This document shows positions 1-8,860 of a stretch of DNA of 64,000 nucleotides, piece after piece. This DNA is from Candidatus Chromulinivoraceae bacterium (GTDB taxonomy: Bacteria; Patescibacteriota; Saccharimonadia; Saccharimonadales; Saccharimonadaceae): the NCBI GenBank assembly GCA_035478595.1, contig DATIJL010000018.1:24190-88189 (forward strand). The letters are read 5' to 3'. The position numbers were made by a program, and so were the translations under genes. The notes under the pieces were generated by a model, which saw nothing but the letters and a program-made list of their open reading frames with translations, was not told the origin of the DNA and made no database searches. The number at the start of each line of letters is the position of its first letter. Position 1 is the first letter of the stretch.

Positions 1-2
1 AA

Positions 3-293
3 AATATTTTGGTTGAAGAGTATAGTACGACGACTAAGCAAAATGCAGAAAATACCCAAAGCTTATTCGAGCAAAATGGCATTAAGTCGGTTATTCTGGT
101 AACATCCGGATATCATGAGCGTCGTGCAGGCCTTGAATTTAGTACTCGTTCAGCGAGTGTGCTTGTCCGAGATCATCCTGTAGCGCATGACGATCAATGG
201 TCGGCTTTTTGGTGGTTGACACCTGTCGGTTGGTATTTAGCAGTAGGGGAATTTGTGAAAATTATATTGTTTTATGTAGGTGTAACACGATGA
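3..293 (+). CDS. DUF218 (YdcF/SanA-like) membrane protein, C-terminal part
   Basis: The reading frame is open from the left edge, so the N-terminus lies outside the window. The visible part has the hallmarks of the DUF218 fold: an E..S..T.QNAENT stretch, then 'ILVTSGYHERRAGLEF', matching the VTs.yH..RA motif of YdcF/ElyC/SanA proteins, which are linked to envelope integrity. It ends in a hydrophobic segment (residues about 70-90 of the visible part). The stop TGA overlaps the ATG of mnmA (ATGA), so the two are probably translationally coupled. The exact substrate of this family is not established. Confidence 0.7.
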   Translation, partial: NILVEEYSTTTKQNAENTQSLFEQNGIKSVILVTSGYHERRAGLEFSTRSASVLVRDHPVAHDDQWSAFWWLTPVGWYLAVGEFVKIILFYVGVTR

Positions 294-1333
294 CAAAAGT
301 ATATGTAGGAATGAGCGGTGGTGTCGACAGTAGCCTGACGGCGGCACTTTTGGTTGAACAGGGCTATGACGTGACGGGTGTCTATATGAAAAACTGGACA
401 CAAGATTTACCTGGCATGCGTTGCCCTTGGGCGGATGATTTAGCTGACGCAAAACGCGTGGCGGTGCAGCTCGGTATCGACTTTAAGGTATTTGACTTCG
501 AAAACGAGTACAAACACAAAGTCGTAGATTACATGATCGAAGAATATAAACTCGGTCGCACTCCAAATCCTGATGTTATGTGCAATCAAGAGGTAAAGTT
601 TAAACTATTTCTGGAGACTGCGCTTGAAGATGGCGCAGATATGATTGCGACAGGACATTATGCACAAGTTGAGGATGGCATATTAAAACGTGCTATTGAT
701 GATAATAAAGATCAAACGTACTTTTTGTATCGAGTTACTGGCGACGCATTACAGAAAACACTCTTTCCATTGGGTGGTTATACAAAGCCTGAGGTTCGAG
801 AGATGGCCAAAGAACGCAGTCTATTTACGGCTGCAAAAAAAGATAGTCAAGGTATTTGTTTTGTAGGAAAAATTGGTATCCGTGAATTTTTGAGTCAATA
901 TGTTGAACAAAAACCAGGCGCTATTATTGACAAAAAAACGGGTAAAAAACTAGGCATGCACGACGGTGCGATTTTCTACACGCTAGGCCAACGTCACGGT
1001 TTAGAACTTGGCGGTGGTTTGCCGTATTATGTTGTAGCCAAGAACATGGACAAGAACGAGGTCTATGTTACGACTGACCTTAGCGATGAGACGCTTTGGA
1101 AAAAAGAGATTACTCTCGCAAATATTCACTGGATCAACGATAAACCTATGGATGGCGAATACGAGATTCGGGTTCGTCATCGTGCCCCGCTGATAAAAGC
1201 GCGTCTTGTATTGGGGCTAGATGGCGCTGCTATTCTTAGCCTCGTTGATCCTGAGCGCGCGGTTACCGCTGGTCAGTCAGTTGTTGTTTACGACGGGCCA
1301 ATTTGCCTCGGTGGCGGAATAGTCTCCTTTTAA
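290..1333 (+). CDS. mnmA: tRNA-specific 2-thiouridylase MnmA
   Basis: Transfers sulfur to U34 of tRNA-Lys, -Glu and -Gln in the cytoplasm. The protein opens with the PP-loop 'GMSGGVDSSLTAALL' that binds ATP and activates the uridine. The two redox/catalytic cysteines are visible in 'NPDVMCNQEVKF' and 'DSQGICFVG', and the C-terminal beta-barrel region follows. At 347 residues it is close to the usual 360. The ATG at 290 was preferred over an upstream in-frame ATG at 197 because the protein then begins just before the PP-loop and overlaps the preceding stop codon (ATGA). The sulfur-relay partners are not in the window. Confidence 0.95.
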   Translation: MTKVYVGMSGGVDSSLTAALLVEQGYDVTGVYMKNWTQDLPGMRCPWADDLADAKRVAVQLGIDFKVFDFENEYKHKVVDYMIEEYKLGRTPNPDVMCNQEVKFKLFLETALEDGADMIATGHYAQVEDGILKRAIDDNKDQTYFLYRVTGDALQKTLFPLGGYTKPEVREMAKERSLFTAAKKDSQGICFVGKIGIREFLSQYVEQKPGAIIDKKTGKKLGMHDGAIFYTLGQRHGLELGGGLPYYVVAKNMDKNEVYVTTDLSDETLWKKEITLANIHWINDKPMDGEYEIRVRHRAPLIKARLVLGLDGAAILSLVDPERAVTAGQSVVVYDGPICLGGGIVSF

Positions 1334-1376
1334 CCGTTGTTTGTGAGCGGTGATTTGTGGTATAACCATAAACAAG

Positions 1377-1979
1377 ATGGCACAACAAAAAGCGTGGGCG
1401 CAAAATGGATTTACTATCATCGAATTGGTTGTCGTTATTGTAGTGATCGGCATTTTGGCTGCTATCACTCTTGCGACGTACGCAGGCGTAAAAAATAAAT
1501 CATTTGACACCTCTGTTCAAGCGGATCTTCGAAGTATCGCATCGGGACTTAAAAGCTTTAAGGCAGCAACTGGCTCTTATCCAACGACAGATACAATTCT
1601 CAGTACGTTAACTGACAGTTCCGGCAATGTTGTAACGGCAGCTGTTCCAAAAATATCGCACGATGGTTACAGTATGACGGACGATTCTAACCCTAACGAT
1701 ACGTATTTCCGTAATTTGCTCGTCTGCGTTCGTAGCGGTGGAGCGGATCCTGAATTTGGCATTGTCGCATTATCGCAATCTGGCAACACATGGTACTACA
1801 CGTCCTCGAATTCATCGATAACACAGGCAACACAAGCTTTTGTGGGCGTGGACGGAACGGAATGTCCGTATGTAGGCATTGCCTCAACCGACCCTGGCTA
1901 TGCGCACTTTTGGGCCTATAAACGCGCAGCAACAACAACTGATCTGAACGCTGGCTGGCTTAACTGGGCCGCATACTAG
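1377..1979 (+). CDS. type IV pilin-like protein (prepilin N-terminus)
   Basis: The N-terminus has a short basic leader followed by 'GFTIIELVVVIVVIGILA', the prepilin peptidase cleavage/N-methylation motif with Glu at +5 and a hydrophobic helix, then a globular part of about 170 residues with Cys residues near the end. This is the architecture of type IV pilins and pseudopilins. No pilus machinery gene is adjacent except the PilM/FtsA-like gene downstream of alaS. The start at 1377 lies 14 nt after a TATAAC -10-like element, so the upstream in-frame ATG at 1350 would lie before the transcript. Major versus minor pilin cannot be told from sequence alone. Confidence 0.85.
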   Translation: MAQQKAWAQNGFTIIELVVVIVVIGILAAITLATYAGVKNKSFDTSVQADLRSIASGLKSFKAATGSYPTTDTILSTLTDSSGNVVTAAVPKISHDGYSMTDDSNPNDTYFRNLLVCVRSGGADPEFGIVALSQSGNTWYYTSSNSSITQATQAFVGVDGTECPYVGIASTDPGYAHFWAYKRAATTTDLNAGWLNWAAY

Positions 1980-2029
1980 TAACTTATTTATAGTTTGTTA
2001 ATCTCCGCACCTCTGTTATAATGGCAGTT

Positions 2030-3922
2030 ATGAATGCACAAGATATCCGCAACGCCTACCTACAGTACTACAAAGATCACCATCACACTGTTATAGAGCG
2101 CGCGGCCTTGATGCTAAAAGACGACCCGACGACGCTATTTACAGGCAGTGGTATGCAGCCGCTTATGCCATATTTGCTTGGCGAAGCTCATCCCGACGGT
2201 GTTCGTCTCGTTGACAGCCAGCCCTGTCTTCGCGCTCAGGATATTGAGGATGTAGGCGATAATCGACACACCGTATTTTTTGAGATGCTTGGAAACTGGT
2301 CGCTTGGTGATTACTTTAAAGCAGACCAGCTGCCCTGGATGTATGAGTTCTTGCTCGACGTCGTTAAACTGGACATCAACAAGGTGTATGCAACCTGTTT
2401 TATTGGTAATGAAGAGTTTAATATTCCAAGGGATAACGAAAGTGCTGAATTACTAAAAAAGATATTTGCCGATCGTGGTATTGAGGCGCTTATGGCAGAC
2501 CTTGGTTCGGAAGAAGATGGTTATGCCAGAGGAATGAAGCCTGGCGAGCGGATATTCTTTTATGACGCGTTTAAAAACTGGTGGTGGCGCGGCAAGGGTA
2601 TTGCAGGTATGCCAGAGGGTGAGCCTGGCGGTCCAAGTAGTGAAATGTTCTATCGTTTTGACGATTCTGATCATACTGATGCTGAGAAAAAGAAGTATGG
2701 CGAGTTCTGTCACCCAAACTGTGATTGTGGCAGGTTTATGGAGATTGGCAACAATGTCTTCATGGAATATGTACGCCGTGGTGAGGGTTTTGAAAAGCTG
2801 CCAAATCGTAACGTAGACCAAGGATCTGGTCTCGAGCGAATCGCAGCGGCTGCCATCGACAGCCCCGATGTCTTTAAAATCAGTCTTATGTGGCCAATTA
2901 TTGATAAGTTGCAGATGCTTAGTGGCAAAAAATATGATAGTCATACTGAAAGCATGCGGGTTATCGCTGATCACTTACGCGGTGCGACGTTCCTTGCAGT
3001 GGATGGCTGTGTACCAGCAAACAAGGAGCAAGGTTACGTAATGCGTCGCTTGCTTCGTCGCGCCATCCGTTTTGCGTTTGATCTTGGTATTGAACAGAAT
3101 TTCTTTGAGGAAGTAGTTCCTGTTATTGCTGATTTGTACCATGCAGATTACCCCGAGGTTGCCGCTAAACGCGAGGATGTTGTTGCGACACTTGTAAAAG
3201 AGGAGAAGGTTTTCCGCCAGACATTACGCAAGGGTCTAAAGCAACTTGAAAAGTTTGCTAAGGATGGCCTAACTGGTGCAGAACTCTTTATGTTATATGA
3301 TACGTTTGGTTTTCCTGTAGAACTTTCGACCGAAGAGGCTTTTAAGCAGGACATTGTGTTGTCAGAGAATTGGCGTCAAGAGTTCAACGATAAAATGGCT
3401 GAACAACGAGCTCGATCGCAAACAGCAACCAAGGGTACATTTAAGGGCGGTCTTGGCGGTCAGACCGATATTCACAAAAAATACCACACGGCAACACACT
3501 TACTGCAGTCCGCACTTCGCCAGTTGTTTGGTTCTGAACTTCGCCAACACGGCAGTAACATTACCGAAGAGCGTTTGCGGTTTGACTTTAACCTCGACCA
3601 CAAGATGACTCCTGAAGAGATTGCAAAAGCCGAAGAGTTGGTAAATGGTTGGATTAAAGAGGACCTACTCGTAACATTCAAGCTCTATCCAACTCAAGAA
3701 GCACTCGATATGGGTGCAATCGGTCCGTTTGGTGAGCGCTACGACGATACGGTTAAGGTGTATCAAATGGGTGAAGGCGACCATATTGCCAGCCTCGAAA
3801 TTTGCGGCGGTCCTCACGTCGACCACACTGGCCAGTTGGCTGAAGGTGGTAAGGTGTTTAAGATCACCAAAGAAGAGTCGAGCTCGGCTGGAATTCGTCG
3901 TATCAAAGCTATTCTTGTGTAA
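2030..3922 (+). CDS. alaS: alanyl-tRNA synthetase, short form without C-Ala domain
   Basis: Charges tRNA-Ala. The class II catalytic core is at residues 1-240 and the tRNA-recognition region follows. The editing (SAD) domain retains its zinc-type ligands: HTATH in 'HTATHLLQSALRQLFG' and C..H in 'EICGGPHVDH'. The protein stops at 630 residues directly after 'SSSAGIRRIKAILV', where bacterial AlaRS normally continues for about 230 residues with a coiled coil and the C-Ala/DHHA1 domain. Start: the ATG at 2021 overlaps the TATAAT box (2017-2022), so the ATG at 2030, exactly at the expected transcription start, is chosen. A terminator follows at 3943. Confidence 0.95.
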   Translation: MNAQDIRNAYLQYYKDHHHTVIERAALMLKDDPTTLFTGSGMQPLMPYLLGEAHPDGVRLVDSQPCLRAQDIEDVGDNRHTVFFEMLGNWSLGDYFKADQLPWMYEFLLDVVKLDINKVYATCFIGNEEFNIPRDNESAELLKKIFADRGIEALMADLGSEEDGYARGMKPGERIFFYDAFKNWWWRGKGIAGMPEGEPGGPSSEMFYRFDDSDHTDAEKKKYGEFCHPNCDCGRFMEIGNNVFMEYVRRGEGFEKLPNRNVDQGSGLERIAAAAIDSPDVFKISLMWPIIDKLQMLSGKKYDSHTESMRVIADHLRGATFLAVDGCVPANKEQGYVMRRLLRRAIRFAFDLGIEQNFFEEVVPVIADLYHADYPEVAAKREDVVATLVKEEKVFRQTLRKGLKQLEKFAKDGLTGAELFMLYDTFGFPVELSTEEAFKQDIVLSENWRQEFNDKMAEQRARSQTATKGTFKGGLGGQTDIHKKYHTATHLLQSALRQLFGSELRQHGSNITEERLRFDFNLDHKMTPEEIAKAEELVNGWIKEDLLVTFKLYPTQEALDMGAIGPFGERYDDTVKVYQMGEGDHIASLEICGGPHVDHTGQLAEGGKVFKITKEESSSAGIRRIKAILV

Positions 3923-3942
3923 CTAGTTTAAGTAACTACTTT

Positions 3943-3976
3943 AAACAGCTCTGTCTTTCAATGACGGAGCTGTTTT
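3943..3976 (+). terminator. intrinsic terminator after alaS
   Basis: Inverted repeat AAACAGCTC...GAGCTGTTT with extra pairing TGTC/GACG inside, ending in a T-run, 20 nt after the alaS stop. Confidence 0.85.
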
Positions 3977-4058
3977 ATGTTCAACACCTCTAAAAACAGA
4001 AAATAAACAGTCGCTGAAGCTTTATTCTTATGCTAAGTGGTATATAATGATACTAATT

Positions 4059-5324
4059 ATGGTTTTCGAAAAATTGCGTCAAAAAACACAACAGAAGTTA
4101 GACAACGATTATGTCGTTGCGCTTGATATTGGTACGGAATTCGTAAAAGCCCTGATTGCAAAAATGAAAGATGACACACTTGAGATAGTCGGTGTTGGGC
4201 GTGCCCGTCAAGATCTTAGTGATATGCACTCCGGTGCAATAGCAGATATTTCGGGCGTCGTTCGTAACTGTGAAGAAGCGCTCTCAGAAGCGGAAGATCA
4301 AGCAGGTCTTCAGGCAAAGCGCGTCGTCATCGGTATTGCTGGTGAGCTTGTCAAAGGTGTAACAAATACCATTCGCTACCGCCGGCCACAACCAGATCGT
4401 CCACTTGATACTGCGGAAATGGAATTTATTATTGAGAAGGTTCAAGAGCGTGCGCAAGGTAAGGCACAGCGTCAGATTGCACTTGAGACAGGCAACGAAG
4501 AAGTTGAGGTGAAGCTCGTTAACAGTGCGCTCGTGAGCATTCATATTGATGGCTATAAGATCTCCAACCCAATTGGCTTTCAGGGTCGCGATATTGCTGT
4601 TCAAATTTACACAGCATTCGCTCCAATGGTTCATATCGGTGCACTTGAACGTGTTGCGGACGAGTTAGCGCTGGAACTCGTGGCTGTCGCCGCAGAGCCG
4701 TTTGCAGTAAGCCGAAGTGTGCTTGGTACGGACGCAAGTAGCACCTTCACAGCTATCCTAGCTGACATTGGTGGCGGCACGACTGACATTGCTGTTGTAA
4801 ATGATGGTGGTGTCGAAGGCACTAGGATGTTTGGCATTGGCGGTCGTAGCTTTACGCGTACAATCGCAAGTGAAATGGACCTCAGCTATGCTGATGCTGA
4901 GAAGTTGAAGGTTAACATAGAGAATAATCAGATTAAAGCGAGTGTTAAGAAAGACGCCGAAAAAGCAATTGATAAGACACTAGATGTGTGGCTTGCGGGC
5001 GTGGAGCTTGCTCTAGGTGAGTTTGATTCAGTCGACCACTTACCGAATCGCATTCTCTTATGTGGGGGTGGCGCTAGTCTTACTATGCTGGTTGACGCTC
5101 TGTCTGAGCGTGATTGGTATAAGGAGTTGCCGTTTACAAAACGTCCGACCGTCCAGCGAATTGATCCAAGCGAGGTAATTGGAATCCACGACGCGACAGG
5201 GGCTGCAAGTGATCACACTTTCATTACAGCTATGGGACTTCTCAGGGTTGGCTATGATACAATGATAGGGAGCAGCGACACGGATACCATAAAAGACAAA
5301 CTTAACCGGATCCTTCGCATTTAA
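4059..5324 (+). CDS. pilM: FtsA/PilM-like actin-fold ATPase
   Basis: An actin-like ATPase of the FtsA/PilM group that binds the inner face of the membrane. Motifs: phosphate-1 'ALDIGTEFVKALIA' near residue 23, SHS2-like insertion, phosphate-2 'ADIGGGTTDIAVV' near residue 235 and the adenosine motif 'LLCGGGASL' near 330. It lacks the usual C-terminal membrane-targeting helix of FtsA, and pilin-like genes occur at both 1.4 and 33.8 kb, so a pilus-assembly role is as plausible as division. TATAAT lies at 4043-4048; the ATG at 4047 is inside it, so 4059 is the start. The next gene begins 2 nt after the stop, indicating an operon. Confidence 0.8.
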   Translation: MVFEKLRQKTQQKLDNDYVVALDIGTEFVKALIAKMKDDTLEIVGVGRARQDLSDMHSGAIADISGVVRNCEEALSEAEDQAGLQAKRVVIGIAGELVKGVTNTIRYRRPQPDRPLDTAEMEFIIEKVQERAQGKAQRQIALETGNEEVEVKLVNSALVSIHIDGYKISNPIGFQGRDIAVQIYTAFAPMVHIGALERVADELALELVAVAAEPFAVSRSVLGTDASSTFTAILADIGGGTTDIAVVNDGGVEGTRMFGIGGRSFTRTIASEMDLSYADAEKLKVNIENNQIKASVKKDAEKAIDKTLDVWLAGVELALGEFDSVDHLPNRILLCGGGASLTMLVDALSERDWYKELPFTKRPTVQRIDPSEVIGIHDATGAASDHTFITAMGLLRVGYDTMIGSSDTDTIKDKLNRILRI

Positions 5325-5326
5325 CT

Positions 5327-6976
5327 ATGAACAAAGACGTCATTTATATCGATGTTGAAGATGATATCACGGCTATTATTGGCAAAGTGAAAGATTCTAA
5401 AGAAAAAATCGTTGCCTTGGTTCCACCAAAGCGTATTGGTATATTGCAAAGTGCAGTTAACCTAAGACTTTTGCAGCGAGCAGCATCACAACATGATAAA
5501 CACTTGGTGCTTATTAGCAATAACTCGGCTCTTACAGCGCTAGCGGCCGCAGCGAAAGTACCAGTCGCAAAAAACCTTCAGAGTAAACCAGAACTGGCTG
5601 AAATTTCGGCTCTCAGTGTTGATGATGACGATGATATCATTGACGGCTCTCAACTTCCGGTCGGCGAACTGGCAAGGATAGCTGATAAAAGTGCACTAGG
5701 CGCGGCTGCACTATCTTCACCAGAACTCGAAGCGATCAAAGAAAATGCAGCCGAAGAGCGACCACGCGCAACGCCACCGCTTGCAGGTCAAGCACTTAAG
5801 AAACCAAAGGCAAAAGTCCCTAACTTCAATAAGTTTCGTAAACGGATGATTTTTGCCATCGGTGGTGGTGTACTGCTAATCGGGTTTCTTGTCTGGGCGA
5901 TCTTTTTTGCACCCTCTGCAACAGTTATTATTACGGCGCGTACAACCGACTCTTCGGCTAACGCTAAGGTGTCTCTTGCTGATGCGGCTGCAACTAGCAT
6001 GTCTGCTGGTACGCTCAAGACGACTACACAACAGATTCCAAAGAGCTCAACCGTCGACGTGACGCCGACAGGTAGCAAGCAAGTTGGCACCAAAGCTACT
6101 GGTTCTATGACTGTTACTCGCACCTCTATATCAAGCACTCCGATAAGTGTCCCCGTCGGAACGACGTTTACAAGTAATGATAACCATGTTTTTGCTAGTA
6201 CGCAGGCAGCTACGCTTGGCGGCACAACCATAGGGCCAAACGGTGTCGTGCAAGATTCAGCGACTATTAGCGTTCAGGCTTCTGATGTTGGCGAGGATTA
6301 TAATCTCTCTGCACGAAGCTACCAGTCGAGTGTAAGCGGCATCTCTGCTCAGGGCAGCGACATGGCGGGCGGTACGAGTAAAACTATTACAGTAGTTACA
6401 AATGACGACGTGCAAAAAGCAGTGGCTCAACTGGCTCAACAAAATACCGATGATATCAAAAAACAACTGGCGGCTAAGTTTAACGATACCTTCATTGTGC
6501 TTGACCAGACATTTAAAACAGATACCGGTAAGCCTCAAGTAACGCCTGGAGTTGATCAAGAAGTTCCAGCGGGTAGTAAGGCGTCTCTTACGACGACGGT
6601 AACCTATAGCCTAACTGCAGTCGCTAAGGCAGACGTGAGTCACTATCTTGATGATTACTTTAGTCAACAAATCCAGGGACTGGGTGATCGTCGTGTGTAT
6701 GATAACGGTGCGTCTAAAGTGACATTCACGAACGTAGCAGCAAGTACGACAGGATATACCGTCAACTTAGTGGCTACTGCTAAAATCGGTCCAAAAATTG
6801 ACGATCAAAACGTAAAGGACAGCGCAAAAGGCAAACGCTTTGGCGATATTCAGTCGAGTATTGAATCAATTCAAGGTGTTGATAACGTTGATGTTAAGTT
6901 CTGGCCGTTCTGGGTCTCTACGGCACCAAACGATACAAAAAAGATAAACGTACAATTTAATCTGAATGAGTCATAA
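5327..6976 (+). CDS. membrane-anchored baseplate-J-like domain protein
   Basis: Domains: about 170 N-terminal cytoplasmic residues, acidic near 95-110; one transmembrane helix near 180-203 ('MIFAIGGGVLLIGFLVWAIF'); then an extracytoplasmic Ser/Thr-rich beta region resembling the baseplate J/gp47-like proteins annotated in CPR genomes. It lies between the PilM/FtsA-like gene and RuvX in one tight operon and overlaps ruvX by 11 nt. With a PilM-like partner, a PilN/PilO-like link between cytoplasmic ATPase and envelope is a reasonable guess, but no motif proves it. Confidence 0.6.
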   Translation: MNKDVIYIDVEDDITAIIGKVKDSKEKIVALVPPKRIGILQSAVNLRLLQRAASQHDKHLVLISNNSALTALAAAAKVPVAKNLQSKPELAEISALSVDDDDDIIDGSQLPVGELARIADKSALGAAALSSPELEAIKENAAEERPRATPPLAGQALKKPKAKVPNFNKFRKRMIFAIGGGVLLIGFLVWAIFFAPSATVIITARTTDSSANAKVSLADAAATSMSAGTLKTTTQQIPKSSTVDVTPTGSKQVGTKATGSMTVTRTSISSTPISVPVGTTFTSNDNHVFASTQAATLGGTTIGPNGVVQDSATISVQASDVGEDYNLSARSYQSSVSGISAQGSDMAGGTSKTITVVTNDDVQKAVAQLAQQNTDDIKKQLAAKFNDTFIVLDQTFKTDTGKPQVTPGVDQEVPAGSKASLTTTVTYSLTAVAKADVSHYLDDYFSQQIQGLGDRRVYDNGASKVTFTNVAASTTGYTVNLVATAKIGPKIDDQNVKDSAKGKRFGDIQSSIESIQGVDNVDVKFWPFWVSTAPNDTKKINVQFNLNES

Positions 6977-7370
6977 AAAGAGTATTCTATCGCTCGATGT
7001 AGGCGAGAAGCGAATTGGCGTTGCTGTTGGCAACACGGCAATCCGGATTGCTATGCCTATAGATACTCTAGAGGTTGATGGCACTGAACTGGAGCGAATC
7101 GCGCAACTGGTCGTAAACGAGGATGTCGATACGATTGTTGTTGGATACCCACGCAATCAATCTGGTGAGCCAACTGCACAAACCCGATTTGCTGAAGCTT
7201 TTGCTAAGCAGCTTGTTGATATGGTGCCGCATCTAAAATTTCAGGACGAGTCTCTTACGAGTGTGTTAGCTGAGCAGCAACTTAAATCATACGGTAAGCC
7301 ATATGCAAAAGGTGATATTGATGCGGTTGCCGCGTCGCTTATATTGCAAGATTATCTGGAGGCAAACTAA
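6966..7370 (+). CDS. ruvX: RuvX/YqgF family Holliday-junction resolvase-like / 16S pre-rRNA nuclease
   Basis: An RNase H-fold nuclease of 134 residues, typical family length. 'LSLDVGEKRIGVAVG' carries the first catalytic Asp; 'VGYPRNQSGEPT' and 'DESLTSVLAE' follow, and 'KGDIDAVAASLILQDYL' carries the C-terminal Asp. In other bacteria the family trims the 5' end of 16S rRNA and may act on DNA junctions. It overlaps the genes on both sides by a few bases (TAATG with mltG), so it is translated from the same mRNA. Confidence 0.9.
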   Translation: MSHKKSILSLDVGEKRIGVAVGNTAIRIAMPIDTLEVDGTELERIAQLVVNEDVDTIVVGYPRNQSGEPTAQTRFAEAFAKQLVDMVPHLKFQDESLTSVLAEQQLKSYGKPYAKGDIDAVAASLILQDYLEAN

Positions 7371-8527
7371 TGGATATACGTCCCCCTAAAAAGCGTCCTC
7401 TATCATCCCATGTGCCTCAAAATATACAGCACGTAGCCCCTCCGGTCGTTCCTCCGCCAGCCCCTATAGCGCCGCAACCTCAAACACCTCCGTCATTAGT
7501 GCCTAAGAGAAAAAGACGTCTTTGGACTTGGATTACGGGTGGTATAATTGCAGTTTTGCTGCTCATTGCTGGCGGTTCGGTAGTTTGGTATAAGTTATCG
7601 CTCCGAGCAGTTGATGCTAGTGATACGTCACGTATCAGACTTACTATTACAGAAGGGCAGTCGCCGTCGCAAATTGCTCAAGCGCTCCAGGACAAGAAGC
7701 TGATTCGCAGCCAGGTCGCCTTTGATGTCTATACTCGTTTAACGGGCGCTCGTTCTCAGTTGCGGGCTGGTACGTACAGTATTTCACCATCTGAATCTAC
7801 GGAGACTATTGTAAGTAATCTTGTTTCAGGTAAAGTAGACCAGTTTAATATTACGTTTCTACCCGGCGCAACGGTTGCCGAGGATAAACAGGTTCTGGTA
7901 AAGGCTGGCTACAAGCAGAGTGATGTTGATGCGGCTTTCAGTAAACAATACGATCATCCATTGTTTGCTACAAAACCAGCGACAGCAGATCTAGAGGGCT
8001 ATATCTATGGTGAAACGTATAACTTTGACAGCGATACGACTGTAGAACAAATACTGGCAAAGACGTTTGATGAGTATTATGCTGCTGTTACGGATAATGA
8101 TTTGGTAGCTGGCTTTCAAAAACAAGGCCTTACTCTTTATCAAGGTATTACGCTCGCCTCTATTGTTCAGCGAGAAGTGTCAAATGCAACTGACCAAAAA
8201 CAGGTTGCACAGATTTTTCTCAAACGTCTCCAGATAGGAATACCATTGGGGTCAGACGTTACCTATCACTACGCTGCACAAAAATTAGGTGTGGACCCAT
8301 CTCCAACTCTTGATTCACCTTATAACACGCGTATTTATAAAGGATTGCCTCCTGGCCCTATTGCAGCACCGGGTCTAGGAGCACTTAAGGCTGTCGCAAA
8401 TCCTGCCTCGGGGGACTATCTCTACTTCCTTAGTGGAGATGATGGAACAACCTACTACGCCACTACAGAGGCAGAGCACCAGGCCAACATTACGAACCAC
8501 TGTCAAATTAAGTGTGCTACTCCCTAA
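7370..8527 (+). CDS. mltG: endolytic murein transglycosylase MltG
   Basis: Cleaves nascent glycan strands at the membrane and so limits their length. The N-terminus is a Pro-rich cytoplasmic tail (residues 1-45), then one transmembrane helix ('WITGGIIAVLLLIAGGSVVW'), a LysM-like region and the YceG catalytic domain. The catalytic Glu lies in 'ASIVQREVSN', followed by 'GIPLGSDVTYHYA' and 'YNTRIYKGLPPGPIAAPG', the family signature. Length (385) is normal. Last gene of the 4059-8527 operon. Confidence 0.93.
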   Translation: MDIRPPKKRPLSSHVPQNIQHVAPPVVPPPAPIAPQPQTPPSLVPKRKRRLWTWITGGIIAVLLLIAGGSVVWYKLSLRAVDASDTSRIRLTITEGQSPSQIAQALQDKKLIRSQVAFDVYTRLTGARSQLRAGTYSISPSESTETIVSNLVSGKVDQFNITFLPGATVAEDKQVLVKAGYKQSDVDAAFSKQYDHPLFATKPATADLEGYIYGETYNFDSDTTVEQILAKTFDEYYAAVTDNDLVAGFQKQGLTLYQGITLASIVQREVSNATDQKQVAQIFLKRLQIGIPLGSDVTYHYAAQKLGVDPSPTLDSPYNTRIYKGLPPGPIAAPGLGALKAVANPASGDYLYFLSGDDGTTYYATTEAEHQANITNHCQIKCATP

Positions 8528-8557
8528 GTTTGACATTTTTACATTCTATAAAATAAA

Positions 8558-8586
8558 TTGACACACTTTGCAATAGCTGATACAAT
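8558..8586 (+). promoter_or_regulatory. sigma70-type promoter for the LysM-CHAP transcript
   Basis: TTGACA at 8558-8563, a 17-nt spacer and TACAAT at 8581-8586. It implies a 5' leader of about 265 nt ahead of the hydrolase gene at 8857. The leader can fold: CGTCT/AGACG enclosing CCAC/GTGG around 8610-8660, and CGAC/GTCG near 8676. Confidence 0.7.
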
Positions 8587-8680
8587 GAATATCAGCACAT
8601 TTACGAGCCCGTCTACTTAATGCGGCATATGGCCACATCAGCGAGTGGGAAGTACGAGACGTAAATGAGCCTACCGACAA

Positions 8681-8860
8681 ATGTCGCTACGGATACCGAA
8701 ATTGAACGTTTCACCCAATATCATTAATGAAATAGGTCGACACGTATCCTGTTCTATGCGAGAAGAAAGACAGAGTAAGGTAGACGCCTTTGCAGTAATG
8801 CTGAAGGCAGGAGAACGATCATTCGTAGGTCTGATACCATCGCGGGCACTGCCCAGATGA
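8681..8860 (+). CDS. possible leader ORF overlapping the LysM-CHAP start
   Basis: A 59-codon frame starts with ATG at 8681 and ends with TGA at 8858-8860, overlapping the hydrolase ATG as ATGA. The product is unrecognised, moderately basic and has no membrane segment. No Shine-Dalgarno is visible before either ATG, so coupling through the ATGA junction would explain how the hydrolase is translated. The frame could also be a chance opening in a structured leader RNA. Confidence 0.3.
   Translation: MSLRIPKLNVSPNIINEIGRHVSCSMREERQSKVDAFAVMLKAGERSFVGLIPSRALPR

Noticed and set aside
2453..2974. 173-codon frame on the minus strand inside alaS
   Set aside because: Lies fully within a clear synthetase gene and has no ribosome site or protein-like pattern.
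8587..8856. c-di-AMP (ydaO) riboswitch before the LysM-CHAP gene
   Set aside because: Context fits, but the conserved consensus blocks were not found; kept only as an unassigned leader.
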